Counted from the first letter of the stretch, positions 29,224 to 37,892 are shown. The stretch is DNA of 64,000 nt from Rubrivivax sp. (GCA_030653385.1 JAURZM010000076.1:162729-226728), one strand, 5' to 3'. Notes: generated from the letters alone by a model not told the origin. Made by a program: numbers and translations.

Positions 29224-31632
29224 ATGAAAAAAGAGTCTTCGAAACCCACGCCCGCCCGAACGGCAGGCGAACCCAAAGCGCCTGCGGTGCCTCGCGGCGG
29301 CCGCCGCCAGGCCGGCAAGGGTTCGGCGAATGCCGACCCCGTCGCAGAACAGGCCCAGGGCACGCAGGCCCTGGTGGCCGCGATGCCGCACAGCACCCAC
29401 AAGGCGCGTGATTTCGGTCGCGATCAAGCGCTGGCGCCGGCGCGTGGCGCGACGGCCGAGACCACGGCAGTTGCGGTGTCGGCCAGCACCGTGAGCGAGT
29501 CCAACGTCAGCGCAAAAACCGGCCAGCCCGTGCCACCCGGTGCACGTGCGCTGGACGGCAGCGTCGCACAGGCCCGCATCGATGGTTCCGGGCAGGTGCT
29601 GACCACCAACCAGGGCGTGGCGATTGCCGACAACCAGAATTCCCTGAAGGCCGGCCTGCGCGGCCCGACGCTGCTGGAAGACTTCATCCTGCGCGAGAAG
29701 ATCACGCACTTCGATCACGAGCGCATTCCAGAGCGCATCGTGCACGCCCGGGGCTCGGCGGCACATGGCTTTTTCGAAGCCTACGATGCGCTGCCCGACC
29801 TGACCTGCGCCGCGCCTTTTGCCCAGGCAGGCAAGGTAACGCCGGTGTTCGTGCGCTTTTCCACCGTGGCCGGCGAACGCGGCTCGGTCGACACGGCGCG
29901 CGATGTGCGCGGGTTTGCGGTCAAGTTTTACACCGACCAGGGCACCTGGGACCTGGTGGGCAACAACATCCCGGTTTTTTTCATCCAGGACGCGATGAAG
30001 TTCCCCGATCTCGTGCACGCCGTGAAGCCCGAGCCGCACCACGCGATGCCGCAGGCAGCGTCGGCACACGACACCTTCTGGGACTTCGTGTCGCTGTCGC
30101 CCGAGACCACGCACATGCTGATGTGGGTCATGTCCGACCGCGCCATTCCACGCAGTTACCGCATGATGCAGGGCTTCGGTGTGCACACCTTCAGGCTCAT
30201 CACCGCCGAGGGTGTTTCGCGCTTCGTGAAGTTCCATTGGAAGCCCAGGCTTGGCACCCATTCGCTGGTGTGGGACGAAGCGGTGAAGATCTCGGGCGCC
30301 GACCCCGACTTCCACCGCCGTGACCTGTGGGAGGCCATCGAATCGGGCGAGTACCCGGAATGGGAGCTCGGCCTGCAGCTGTTCAGCGAAGAAGAGGCCG
30401 AGGCTTTCAGCTTCGACGTGCTCGATGCCACCAAGCTGATCCCCGAAGAGCTGGTGCCGGTGCGGCCGGTGGGGCGCCTGGTGCTGAACCGCAACCCCGA
30501 CAACTTCTTCGCCGAGACCGAGCAGGTGGCGTTTTGCACCGCGCACGTGGTGCCCGGCATCGACTTCAGCAACGACCCGTTGCTGGCCGGCCGCCACCAC
30601 TCCTACGTCGACACGCAGATCACGCGCCTGGGTGGCGCGAACTTCCACGAATTGCCGATCAATGCTTCGCTGGCGCCGGTTGCCAACAACCAGCGCGACG
30701 GCATCCACCGTCAGGCGGTGCATCGGGGGCGCGTGGCCTACGAGCCCAACTCGCTGGGTGGCGGCTGCCCCTTCCAGGCTGGCGCCAAGGGTTTTGTGTC
30801 CTTTCCCCAGCCCATCGACGGTGAGAAGCTGCGTGGCAAGCCCGAGAAGTTTGCCGACCACTACACGCAGGCGACGCTGTTCTACGACAGCCAGACCGAC
30901 GTCGAGAAGGCGCACATCGTTGGCGGCTTCCGATTCGAGTTGAGCAAGCTCACGGTGCCCGCGATCCGCGAGCGCATGCTGGCTTCCCTGGTCAATGTGT
31001 CGGCGCAGCTGGCCGCCGAAGTGGCTGGTGGGCTGGGCATGCCGGTGCCTGCGGCCTTGCCACGCGCGCTGGAAGCACCGGCCGCGCCCGAAGTCTCTGC
31101 ATCGGCCGCGCTGTCGCTGATGGCTTTGCCCGGTGATGGTGGCATCCGCACACGCAAGGTGGCGCTGCTGGCAGCGCACGGGGTGGACGGTGCGTCGCTG
31201 CTGGCGGTGCAGGCGGCCTTGCAGGCGGCCGGTGCCGTGACGGTGGTGGTGGCGGCGCGCCTGGGTGCGATCGAGACTGCCGACGGCGAAGCGCTGGAGG
31301 CCACGGCCAGTTTCGAAAATTCGCCTTCCGTGCTTTTTGATGCCGTGCTTTTGCCCGACGGCGAAGCGGGCGTGAAGTCCTTGCTGCGCCAGGCGCAGGC
31401 GGTGGACTTCGTGGCCTTGCAGTTTCGCCACGGCAAGACGCTGCTGGCACTGGGTGCGTCGAAGGCCCTGCTGGACAAGGCGGGTGTCGAGGCCTTGCTG
31501 GCCTCGGGCGACGCCGACCCCGGGGTGTTGCACGTCGCAGCCGAAGAAGTCGACGGGGCGCACATCAACTTCATGGCGGCCATCGCCCAGCACCGGCACC
31601 CGGTGCGCGAAACCGATCCACCGCAGGTCTGA
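29224..31632 (+). CDS. katE: Large-subunit (clade 2, HPII-type) monofunctional catalase
   Basis: 802 residues. A disordered N-terminal extension (about 1-110) precedes the catalase core. The active-site His is in ERIVHARGSAAHGFF, the Asn in GNNIPVFFIQDAMKFPD and the haem-ligand Tyr in SYVDTQITRLGGANFHELPI. The usual RLFSY before this ligand is RHHSY here. The C-terminal 150 residues form a class I amidotransferase/DJ-1-like domain (RKVALLAAHGVDGASLLAVQ), as in HPII enzymes. It splits hydrogen peroxide in the cytoplasm. It converges on the ku gene and the junction has a long hairpin. It lies 63 bp after the GlsB-type stress gene. Confidence 0.95.
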   Translation: MKKESSKPTPARTAGEPKAPAVPRGGRRQAGKGSANADPVAEQAQGTQALVAAMPHSTHKARDFGRDQALAPARGATAETTAVAVSASTVSESNVSAKTGQPVPPGARALDGSVAQARIDGSGQVLTTNQGVAIADNQNSLKAGLRGPTLLEDFILREKITHFDHERIPERIVHARGSAAHGFFEAYDALPDLTCAAPFAQAGKVTPVFVRFSTVAGERGSVDTARDVRGFAVKFYTDQGTWDLVGNNIPVFFIQDAMKFPDLVHAVKPEPHHAMPQAASAHDTFWDFVSLSPETTHMLMWVMSDRAIPRSYRMMQGFGVHTFRLITAEGVSRFVKFHWKPRLGTHSLVWDEAVKISGADPDFHRRDLWEAIESGEYPEWELGLQLFSEEEAEAFSFDVLDATKLIPEELVPVRPVGRLVLNRNPDNFFAETEQVAFCTAHVVPGIDFSNDPLLAGRHHSYVDTQITRLGGANFHELPINASLAPVANNQRDGIHRQAVHRGRVAYEPNSLGGGCPFQAGAKGFVSFPQPIDGEKLRGKPEKFADHYTQATLFYDSQTDVEKAHIVGGFRFELSKLTVPAIRERMLASLVNVSAQLAAEVAGGLGMPVPAALPRALEAPAAPEVSASAALSLMALPGDGGIRTRKVALLAAHGVDGASLLAVQAALQAAGAVTVVVAARLGAIETADGEALEATASFENSPSVLFDAVLLPDGEAGVKSLLRQAQAVDFVALQFRHGKTLLALGASKALLDKAGVEALLASGDADPGVLHVAAEEVDGAHINFMAAIAQHRHPVRETDPPQV

Positions 31633-31637
31633 TGTGT

Positions 31638-31674
31638 CTGTCTCACGGGCCTGGGCAGGTGGCCCAAGAGACAG
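31638..31674. terminator. Nested hairpin between katE and ku
   Basis: Outer arms CTGTCTC/GAGACAG (7 bp) and inner arms GGGCC/GGCCC (5 bp) are separated by a symmetric 2-nt internal loop and close a 9-nt loop. It sits in the 105-bp convergent junction and is the most ordered hairpin seen in the window. It lacks a U-tract, so it may be a bidirectional terminator or an mRNA-stabilising element. Confidence 0.5.
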
Positions 31675-31737
31675 GGGGGTGGAGCGGGTCGCTGGACGCG
31701 CGGCCTCAGGCGCTGGGCTTGCCTTGGCCTGCGGTCC

Positions 31738-32643
31738 TCAGGCGCGCTTGCGGGTTGTCGATTTGGCGGCCGTCTTTTTGGTCGCGGGCCGCACCGCGGG
31801 CTTGCGTTTGGGCGGGCTGGAGTCGGCTTTCGGCTGAGCAGCGGGCCCACGCCTGGCCAGGCTCTTGGCCAGCAGTTCCGTCAGGTCCACCACGTTGGAG
31901 CTTCTCGACTCGGGGTTGTCCTGTTCGACCGGCGCGACGGTTTCGGTGTCACCCGCCGCCAGCTTCTTGTCCACCAGTGCCTGGATGACACCGGTGAACT
32001 TGTCCTCGTAGGCGTCCGGCTTCCAGGGTGTTGTCATGTCGCTGATCAGCTGCGCGGCCATCTTCAGTTCGGCCGCTTTCAGCCCGGCCGCCGAGCTGCC
32101 TGCCGCCGGCAGTTTCAGCTCGTCGAGCGGCCGAATCTCTGCGGCCCAGCGGATGGTGTTCAGCACCAGCGCGGCGCCAGACGGAATCAGCGCCGCGAGG
32201 TGTTCCTTGGTGTGCATGACCACACGCGCGATGCCGATCACGCCGGCCGCGTGCATGGCTTCCCGCAGCAGCGCGTAGACCTTTTCGCCCTTGCCGATCG
32301 GTTCCAGGTAGTAGGGCTTCTCGAGCAGGATGAAGTCGATTTCGCTGGCCTTGACAAAGTCCTCGATCTCGATCGTCTGTGTGGTCTTCGGGTAGGCGGC
32401 CTTGATCTGTTCTTCGCTCAGCACCACGTAGTCGCCGTCGATCTGCTTGATGCCCTTGACGACGTGGTCGCTTTCGATCGGTTTGCCGGTGCGCTTGTTG
32501 ATGCGCTTGTAGCCCACCGGGTCCATCGTGCGTTTGTCCAGCCAGTCGAAGTCGACACCGCTGTCCTGGGCGGCCGGGTACAAGGCGACGGGTACGTGCA
32601 CCAGGCCGAAGCTGATGGCACCTTTCCAGATCACGCGGGGCAT
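31738..32643 (-). CDS. ku: Non-homologous end-joining protein Ku
   Basis: 301 residues. The Ku core (about 1-250) starts MPRVIWKGAISFGLVHVPVA and includes DLIEKPYYLEP-type LLEKPYYLEPIGKGEKVYAL and MHTKEHLAALIPSGAALVLN. The C-terminal 50 residues are Lys/Arg/Ala-rich (KRKPAVRPATKKTAAKSTTR), the extension that promotes DNA binding in bacterial Ku. Ku homodimers bind double-strand breaks and recruit LigD. It lies 58 bp downstream of ligD on the same strand, so both are probably expressed together. Confidence 0.96.
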   Translation of the reverse strand: MPRVIWKGAISFGLVHVPVALYPAAQDSGVDFDWLDKRTMDPVGYKRINKRTGKPIESDHVVKGIKQIDGDYVVLSEEQIKAAYPKTTQTIEIEDFVKASEIDFILLEKPYYLEPIGKGEKVYALLREAMHAAGVIGIARVVMHTKEHLAALIPSGAALVLNTIRWAAEIRPLDELKLPAAGSSAAGLKAAELKMAAQLISDMTTPWKPDAYEDKFTGVIQALVDKKLAAGDTETVAPVEQDNPESRSSNVVDLTELLAKSLARRGPAAQPKADSSPPKRKPAVRPATKKTAAKSTTRKRA

Positions 32644-32701
32644 GGGGTTCTCCTGTGCGGCGCCGGGCCGTTGGGTGGGGCTGGTGGGTCGGGAACAGCT
32701 G

Positions 32702-35263
32702 TCACTTCTTTTGCGCCGTGTAGCCCAGCAAACGCATCGCGGCGTCCAGGCCACGAGCAGCCCTGGCGTAGCCAGCCCAGGGTTCATTGCCGGTGTCCAG
32801 CCTTTGCTGCGCTGTTTTCACGCGCCAGTGGTCGCCACCGCGCAGCGCATCCAGTTCCTTCCAGGCCAGCGGCACCGAGATGCCCAGCCCCGGCCGCGCA
32901 CGCGCCGACCAGGCGCACACGGTGGTGGCGCCCTGGCCGTTGCGCAGGTAGTCGATGAAGATCTTGCCGATGCGATTTTTCGGCCCGCTCTTGGCCACGA
33001 AACGCTGCGGAATCGTCTTGGCCATGTGCTGCACGATGGCCTGCGAGAAGCCCTTCACCGTGTCCCAGTCGTGCCCCTTGCGGATGGGCACCACCACGTG
33101 CAGGCCCTTGCCGCCGCTGGTCTTCAGGAAGGCGGGCAGGCCGAGCGTTTCCAGGAAGGACCGTGTCAGCTGCGCGGCTTCCTGCACCTGGGCCCAGGCC
33201 ACGCCCGCGCCGGGGTCAAGGTCGAAGACCAGACGGTTCGGGTGCGCAGGCGGCGCAGTGCCGCTGTTCATCGTGTGGAACTCGATCACGTTCCACTGCG
33301 CTGCCGACAAGAGCCCTTTGGCGTTGGCCACGGTCACCAAAGGCGGGTGGCCGACGGACAGCGCGGGGTCCAGCTGACGCACGCCAGGCAGCTTGTCGGT
33401 TTCGGCGTGTTTCTGGAAAAACAGGTGTCCGTCCACACCGGCCGGTGCACGCACCAGCGAGACCGGTCGGTCCTTCAGGTGTTTCATCATCAAGGGGCCG
33501 ACCAGCGCGTAGTAACGCAGCAGGTCGAGCTTGGTGGTGCCGGTGCTGGCGTCGATGACCCGGTCGGGGTGCGTCACGCGCATGCCAGCAAGTTGGGTCG
33601 GCGCTGCGGCGCTGCGCCGCTGGGGTGTGGGTTGGGCGGCAGCCGGCTGCCTGGGTTTTTCACGGACGATCAAAGTCGGCTCCTTGTCGCTGCGCAGGCC
33701 GCGGAAAACGGCATGGCGGATGTGCCCGGCCTGCGTCCATTCCCCGAAAGACACCTCGGCCACCCACACCGGCTCGACCCAGTGGGGCCGGCCTTCGACC
33801 TTGGCGGGCCTGGCAAACGGGCTGGTCTTGCGCAAACTGCCGGCCAGCTTCTGCCGGATGTCCAGCAAGGCACTTTCGCTGAAGCCACTGCCGACCTTGC
33901 CGGCGTGTTGCAGCTGGCCCTGTTTGTCGTACACGCCGAGCAGCAGTGCGCCGAATCCGGCGCGTGCACCCTGGGGGTCGGTGAAGCCGGCCACGACAAA
34001 TTCCTGCCGCTGGCTGCACTTCAACTTGATCCAGTCGCTGCCGCGCGACGAGCGGTAGGTGGAGTCACGCCGTTTGGCGATGACACCTTCCAGGCCCAAC
34101 CGGCAGGCCGAGGTGAAAACGCTGCCGGCCGAGGCATCAAAGACTTCGCTCATCCGCACCGACGGCGATGGACGCGTTCCCAGCAGGCGCTGCAACACGG
34201 CGCGGCGTGTTTCCAGCGGAACGGCGCGCAGATCTTGGCCATCGAGGTAGGGCAGGTCGAAGATGTACAACACGACATCGTTCGTGGCCGCGGAATCGAA
34301 GCAGCGCTGCAAGGCGCCGAAGTCGGGGATGCCGGACGCACCCGGCATCACGATCTCGCCGTCGTACCACCCCGGTGGCAACTTCAGGCCCAGCAGGCTG
34401 CGCTGCAGCGGGCGCAGCTTGGCGCTCCAGTCGTGGCCGTTGCGTGTGAAGAGCTGAACCTGCTTGCCGTCGATGCGCGCCAGCATGCGGTAGCCGTCGA
34501 ACTTGATTTCGTAGAGCCAGTTCTCGGCGTCCGAGGGCGCACCCACGGCCAGCGTGGCCAGTTGGGGGCTCAGCCGGGCGGGGAGTGCGGCTTTCACGGC
34601 GCCGGGTGGCATCTGTCCGTTGGCGGTGGCTGGGGTGGCCACCGTGCCGGGTGCTTCGCCCACCGACAACACGCTGTCGGGTTCTTCATCGACGACGCTG
34701 AACTCGTCTGCCGAACGCACGAAGTTGTCTTTTTCCTTGATCAGCAGCCAAGGCTGCTGCTTTGCCTTCGTGTTGCCACCGGCATTGTCCGACCGGTTGC
34801 TGATGCGCACCAGCACCCACTTGCCGCGCAGCTTGTGGCCATGCAGTTCGAACTTGAGGTTGCCTTCCTGGTAGCCCGCACGTGCGTCACCCGCAGGAGT
34901 CCAGTGGCCCGTGTCCCAGACGATGACCTTGCCAGCGCCGTACTGCTTGGCGGGAATGGTGCCCTCGAAGCCGGCATACGCCAAAGGGTGGTCTTCCACC
35001 TGCACCGCCATGCGCTTGACCTTGGGGTCCAGGCTGGGGCCTTTGGGCACGGCCCAGCTTTTCAGCGTGCCGTCGAGTTCCAGCCGGAAGTCGTAGTGCA
35101 GACTGCTGGCCCAATGTTTCTGCACCACGAACTTCGACACGGGTTCACCTTCCCGGCCACCGTCCTGGGGTTCAGGCGTGGCCGTGAAGTTGCGCTTGGC
35201 GCGGTAGGCCCGCAGCGTGTCTTCGGCTCGCGGATTGGCGGGTGTGGACGATCGAATCGACAT
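32702..35263 (-). CDS. ligD: Multifunctional DNA ligase D (phosphoesterase-ligase-polymerase)
   Basis: 853 residues with three domains in the order phosphoesterase, ligase, polymerase. The 3'-phosphoesterase (about 40-190) has LHYDFRLELDGTLKSWAVPK. The ATP-dependent ligase (about 225-530) has the adenylated Lys254 in YEIKFDGYR. The primase-polymerase (about 560-850) has the metal-binding DLD in RLVFDLDPG and TSGGKGLHVVVPI. Together with Ku it repairs double-strand breaks by end joining. ATG 35263 fits the domain start. A stress-type palindrome lies 74 nt upstream in the minus orientation. Confidence 0.96.
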   Translation of the reverse strand: MSIRSSTPANPRAEDTLRAYRAKRNFTATPEPQDGGREGEPVSKFVVQKHWASSLHYDFRLELDGTLKSWAVPKGPSLDPKVKRMAVQVEDHPLAYAGFEGTIPAKQYGAGKVIVWDTGHWTPAGDARAGYQEGNLKFELHGHKLRGKWVLVRISNRSDNAGGNTKAKQQPWLLIKEKDNFVRSADEFSVVDEEPDSVLSVGEAPGTVATPATANGQMPPGAVKAALPARLSPQLATLAVGAPSDAENWLYEIKFDGYRMLARIDGKQVQLFTRNGHDWSAKLRPLQRSLLGLKLPPGWYDGEIVMPGASGIPDFGALQRCFDSAATNDVVLYIFDLPYLDGQDLRAVPLETRRAVLQRLLGTRPSPSVRMSEVFDASAGSVFTSACRLGLEGVIAKRRDSTYRSSRGSDWIKLKCSQRQEFVVAGFTDPQGARAGFGALLLGVYDKQGQLQHAGKVGSGFSESALLDIRQKLAGSLRKTSPFARPAKVEGRPHWVEPVWVAEVSFGEWTQAGHIRHAVFRGLRSDKEPTLIVREKPRQPAAAQPTPQRRSAAAPTQLAGMRVTHPDRVIDASTGTTKLDLLRYYALVGPLMMKHLKDRPVSLVRAPAGVDGHLFFQKHAETDKLPGVRQLDPALSVGHPPLVTVANAKGLLSAAQWNVIEFHTMNSGTAPPAHPNRLVFDLDPGAGVAWAQVQEAAQLTRSFLETLGLPAFLKTSGGKGLHVVVPIRKGHDWDTVKGFSQAIVQHMAKTIPQRFVAKSGPKNRIGKIFIDYLRNGQGATTVCAWSARARPGLGISVPLAWKELDALRGGDHWRVKTAQQRLDTGNEPWAGYARAARGLDAAMRLLGYTAQKK

Positions 35264-35337
35264 GAATGCGGTGTCGGCGCCTGCCGCAGGGGCGCCTGGC
35301 TGGACGGCCTGTACACCCTACGCGTGCCCTGCACCGC

Positions 35338-35356
35338 GTCTGTTCGCCTGCGAACA
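35338..35356 (-). promoter_or_regulatory. Stress-type palindrome before ligD-ku
   Basis: Read on the minus strand: TGTTCG-CAGG-CGAACAGAC, with 7-bp perfect inner arms. It ends 74 nt before the ligD start, in the same orientation relative to its gene as the other copies. Confidence 0.6.
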
Positions 35357-35478
35357 CCCTTCGGCAGGGTCGTGAGCAAGCGGGTCCGCTGGTGCAGTTG
35401 TGCGTGTTGCCACACAGACAGGCTCAACGCAGGGGCGCACACTCTTGATGCCTAGACCCGTCCCCCATCCCCGACCCA

Positions 35479-36414
35479 TTGAAGGCCCATCCATCGCGAC
35501 CGCGCCTGCTGGTCACCGAGCAGACGCCGGCCCCGGCGGCTGCGCGCACCGAAGCAGCTTCCGGCGTGCTGCATGCATTGGACGCCGCACTCGACCAGAG
35601 CCACGATGTGAAGGCCGAGGTGGAGGCTTGTGCCGAAGACCTGGGTTCGGCAAACGCTCGGGCAAAGAACCGCATTGCACAGGGAGCAAACGAGCTGCCG
35701 GCACACCAGGCGCTGCAGGACGGCCTGGCCGTCGAAGAAAGGGTTCAGGGTTGTGCCGACGACCTGAAGCAGGTGACCGACAACCTGGCGCGTGGCGTCG
35801 ATGAGGTCAAGGCGGTGGAACAAGCCTTGGTTCGCTCTCGCGCTGCGCTGGCTGAGTCCGAAGAAGCCCTGGCCGTGTCTCGCAGTGCCGAACGGCATGC
35901 CAGCCAGCGCGCCATGCACGACCCAAAAACCGGCCTGCCCAACCGCACGCTGTTCGACGACCGCTTGACACAGGCCATCGCTGGTGCCGAGCGCCATGGC
36001 TGGGTGTTGGCAGTGCTGTTTCTGGACCTCGACCGTTTCAAGCTTGTCAACGACACCCATGGCCATGCTGCCGGTGACACCGTGCTGACGGCCGTGGCCG
36101 AAAGGCTGATGCGCAATGCGCGCGACGAAGACACGGTCTGTCGCAATGGCGGCGATGAATTTCTGTACCTGCTGATCAACCCGTCGGGACGCGAGGCCGT
36201 GGCGCGCATCGCGGCACTGGTTCGGCAGGTGATCGGCGCCCCGATCGGAATGGGGGCCCTGCAGCTGCTGGTCACGCCGAGCATCGGCATTGCGCTCTAC
36301 CCCGAACACGGCATGAGCGGGCAGAGCCTGATCGCCCAGGCCGACGCTGCCATGTACAGGGCCAAGCACCTGGGCAGCGGATTCGAGTTTTTCGCGCCGG
36401 CAGGCCTTGCCTGA
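35479..36414 (+). CDS. GGDEF-domain diguanylate cyclase
   Basis: 311 residues. The N-terminal 140 are helical and acidic, with no transmembrane segment, ending in a coiled coil (VKAVEQALVRSRAALAESEE). The GGDEF domain (about 148-308) has DPKTGLPNRTLFDDRL, the metal-site Asp in FLDLDRFKLVND and an intact GGDEF signature in CRNGGDEFLYLL. No RxxD inhibitory site is evident. It would make cyclic di-GMP from two GTP in the cytoplasm. Start is uncertain: TTG 35479 gives the longest form but has no ribosome site. A small GCGGC-GATA-GCCGC hairpin follows the stop at 36422. Confidence 0.85.
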   Translation: MKAHPSRPRLLVTEQTPAPAAARTEAASGVLHALDAALDQSHDVKAEVEACAEDLGSANARAKNRIAQGANELPAHQALQDGLAVEERVQGCADDLKQVTDNLARGVDEVKAVEQALVRSRAALAESEEALAVSRSAERHASQRAMHDPKTGLPNRTLFDDRLTQAIAGAERHGWVLAVLFLDLDRFKLVNDTHGHAAGDTVLTAVAERLMRNARDEDTVCRNGGDEFLYLLINPSGREAVARIAALVRQVIGAPIGMGALQLLVTPSIGIALYPEHGMSGQSLIAQADAAMYRAKHLGSGFEFFAPAGLA

Positions 36415-36421
36415 AGCCACA

Positions 36422-36435
36422 GCGGCGATAGCCGC
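36422..36435. terminator. Small hairpin between convergent genes
   Basis: GCGGC-GATA-GCCGC, 5-bp perfect stem with a tetraloop, 8 nt after the GGDEF stop. No U-tract; weak evidence for termination. Confidence 0.3.
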
Positions 36436-36477
36436 CGGGGCAGCCTGGCCGGCAATCGAAGCGTGTTGGGACCGAAC

Positions 36478-37017
36478 TCAGGCCGCCTTGCGGCTGGCGG
36501 CCAGCTCTTTTTTCAGGGCCGTCGCTGCGCGGCGCTTGGCCTTGGTGGCCGCGGCCGCGTACTCGGCCAGCGCTTCCGCGCGCATTCCATTGGCCTTGGC
36601 CAGGGCTTGGCGGTAACGGGCTTCGGTGTAGGTCTCGGGCGTGCCGATGTGCACGGTCTTGACCTGGTTGGTTTCGCCAAAGCGCGGAATCAGCACCGAC
36701 AGCACCGCCGAGGCGGCCACAGGATTTTCGGCGTTCAGCAAGATGGGGCCCGAGATGCCCGCCGGCAGCTGGGTGGACTTGCTGGGGCTGGGCTTGCTGC
36801 GCAGGCTGACGGGCGCCGGCAGCGTGGCGATGCGCTTGAGCAGTTCGCGCGTGGCCTTGGTCAGTGCCTTCTCGGGGCCGGACGTGCCGTCGGCAAAGTA
36901 CAGGGTGCCTTGGTAACGAACCTGCCAACCACGGGTGGAAGCGGAATCGAGGCGCTGGATGCCCTGGGGAACGGTGAATGACTGACCTGCTGCAAGTGTG
37001 ACTTGTCTGGTTTTCAT
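36478..37017 (-). CDS. Hypothetical protein with a basic Ala/Lys-rich tail
   Basis: 179 residues. Residues 1-65 contain a beta-rich stretch RGWQVRYQGTLYFADGTSGP followed by an amphipathic helix (EKALTKATRELLKRI), a layout loosely like AP2-type DNA-binding modules. The middle is Ser/Pro-rich, then VLSVLIPRFGETNQVKTVHI and ETYTEARYRQALAKANGMRA. The last 35 residues are Lys/Ala-rich (TKAKRRAATALKKELAASRK), reminiscent of histone H1-like tails. A nucleic-acid-binding role is inference; the family is not recognised. GGAGG at 8 nt supports ATG 37017. It stands alone, converging on the GGDEF gene. Confidence 0.65.
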   Translation of the reverse strand: MKTRQVTLAAGQSFTVPQGIQRLDSASTRGWQVRYQGTLYFADGTSGPEKALTKATRELLKRIATLPAPVSLRSKPSPSKSTQLPAGISGPILLNAENPVAASAVLSVLIPRFGETNQVKTVHIGTPETYTEARYRQALAKANGMRAEALAEYAAAATKAKRRAATALKKELAASRKAA

Positions 37018-37166
37018 GAGTTCGGCCTCCATGTGAGGAAACGACTCCCTGGTGATTGTCAGGCCTGGATTGTGAGGCCTAACGCTGGAGTTAAGCCCAC
37101 GGCGGCAGAAAGCCACCCCCATCGACACGGCTTCGCACCGATGCCGTCGCTGAACTGCGCCCGCTT

Positions 37167-37238
37167 CTAGGTGAAGTAGCCGTTTTCTTCGACGTCGGAG
37201 AACTCGATTTCGACCCGGTTGGCGATGGGTTTTTTCAT
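37167..37238 (-). CDS. Possible 23-residue small protein
   Basis: Encodes MKKPIANRVEIEFSDVEENG followed by YFT and a TAG stop. A purine-rich GGGGA lies just before the ATG. The composition (alternating charged and hydrophobic residues, acidic end) looks protein-like, and the frame lies in an otherwise empty 240-bp gap between the Lys-rich hypothetical gene and the methyltransferase gene. It may be a real small protein, a leader peptide or the surviving start of a truncated gene. No family is recognised. Confidence 0.3.
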   Translation of the reverse strand: MKKPIANRVEIEFSDVEENGYFT

Positions 37239-37256
37239 CGGAGGTCCCCGATGGCA

Positions 37257-37856
37257 TCAAGTCCGCTGTGCGATGAAGCAGACGTGGGCCTGCGGGTGTT
37301 GGTCATGTTCGAAGTGACGAAGCATGCAGCCACCCTCGGCCAGCAGGCTGCAGATGCGCGGCACGCCCAGCGTGGCGTGGTACATGGGCACGCCCATGTG
37401 CGCATCGAGTTTTTCTTCAGGAAGCTCCACGCCGCCAGCGGTGAAGATGAGGACACCGCCAGGCGTCAGCGCACGGCAGAGCTTGAGCAGCACGGAGGGC
37501 TGCATCGGCAGTGGCACGTGCCACACGCTGTCCCAGGCGCTGATGAAGTCGTAGGGCCTGGGCGCGGTCCACTCGCAGATGTCGGCGTGGTGGAAGGTGA
37601 GCTGCGGATGTGACTCACGTGCAAGCCGCAGCATCTCGACCGACAGGTCGAGGCCTTCGGCGGTAAAACCCTGGGCCAGCAGCAGGTCCAGGATCCGGCC
37701 ACTGCTGCCGCAGCCCACGTCCAGGGCGGCGCCGCGCCGGGGCGTGAAAGCCAGGGCACGCCGGTGCTGTGCCATGCCGTTGCTGCGGTCGAAGGACGCG
37801 CCTTGCCATTGCCCGGCGATGCGGTCATAACTTTCGGCGACTTGATCGGGGCGCAT
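37257..37856 (-). CDS. Class I SAM-dependent methyltransferase
   Basis: 199 residues, compact Rossmann methyltransferase. Motif I is AALDVGCGSSGRIL (about residue 43), the acidic SAM-ribose ligand is in AEGLDLSVEMLRLAR, motif II-like HHADICEWTAPRPYDFI follows, and LTPGGVLIFTAGG is the post-II strand. The cysteine- and His-rich end (HFEHDQHPQAHVCFIAQRT) is also seen in small bacterial members. The methyl acceptor is unknown. ATG 37856 begins the usual helix MRPDQVAESYDRIAGQW. It follows a truncated DUF4256 gene on the same strand. Confidence 0.88.
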   Translation of the reverse strand: MRPDQVAESYDRIAGQWQGASFDRSNGMAQHRRALAFTPRRGAALDVGCGSSGRILDLLLAQGFTAEGLDLSVEMLRLARESHPQLTFHHADICEWTAPRPYDFISAWDSVWHVPLPMQPSVLLKLCRALTPGGVLIFTAGGVELPEEKLDAHMGVPMYHATLGVPRICSLLAEGGCMLRHFEHDQHPQAHVCFIAQRT

Positions 37857-37892
37857 GGCTTCAGGCTGCCGCGGCCCTCGGGGCCACCCGGT

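Noticed and set aside
29212..31599. A 795-codon open frame on the minus strand opposite the catalase gene
   Set aside because: Its product is His/Arg/Gln-rich with no domain pattern, and it mirrors a well-conserved gene. Long antisense frames are expected at this GC content.
32528..35455. A 975-codon plus-strand frame opposite ligD
   Set aside because: LigD has all three domains intact on the minus strand; the opposite frame shows no family features.
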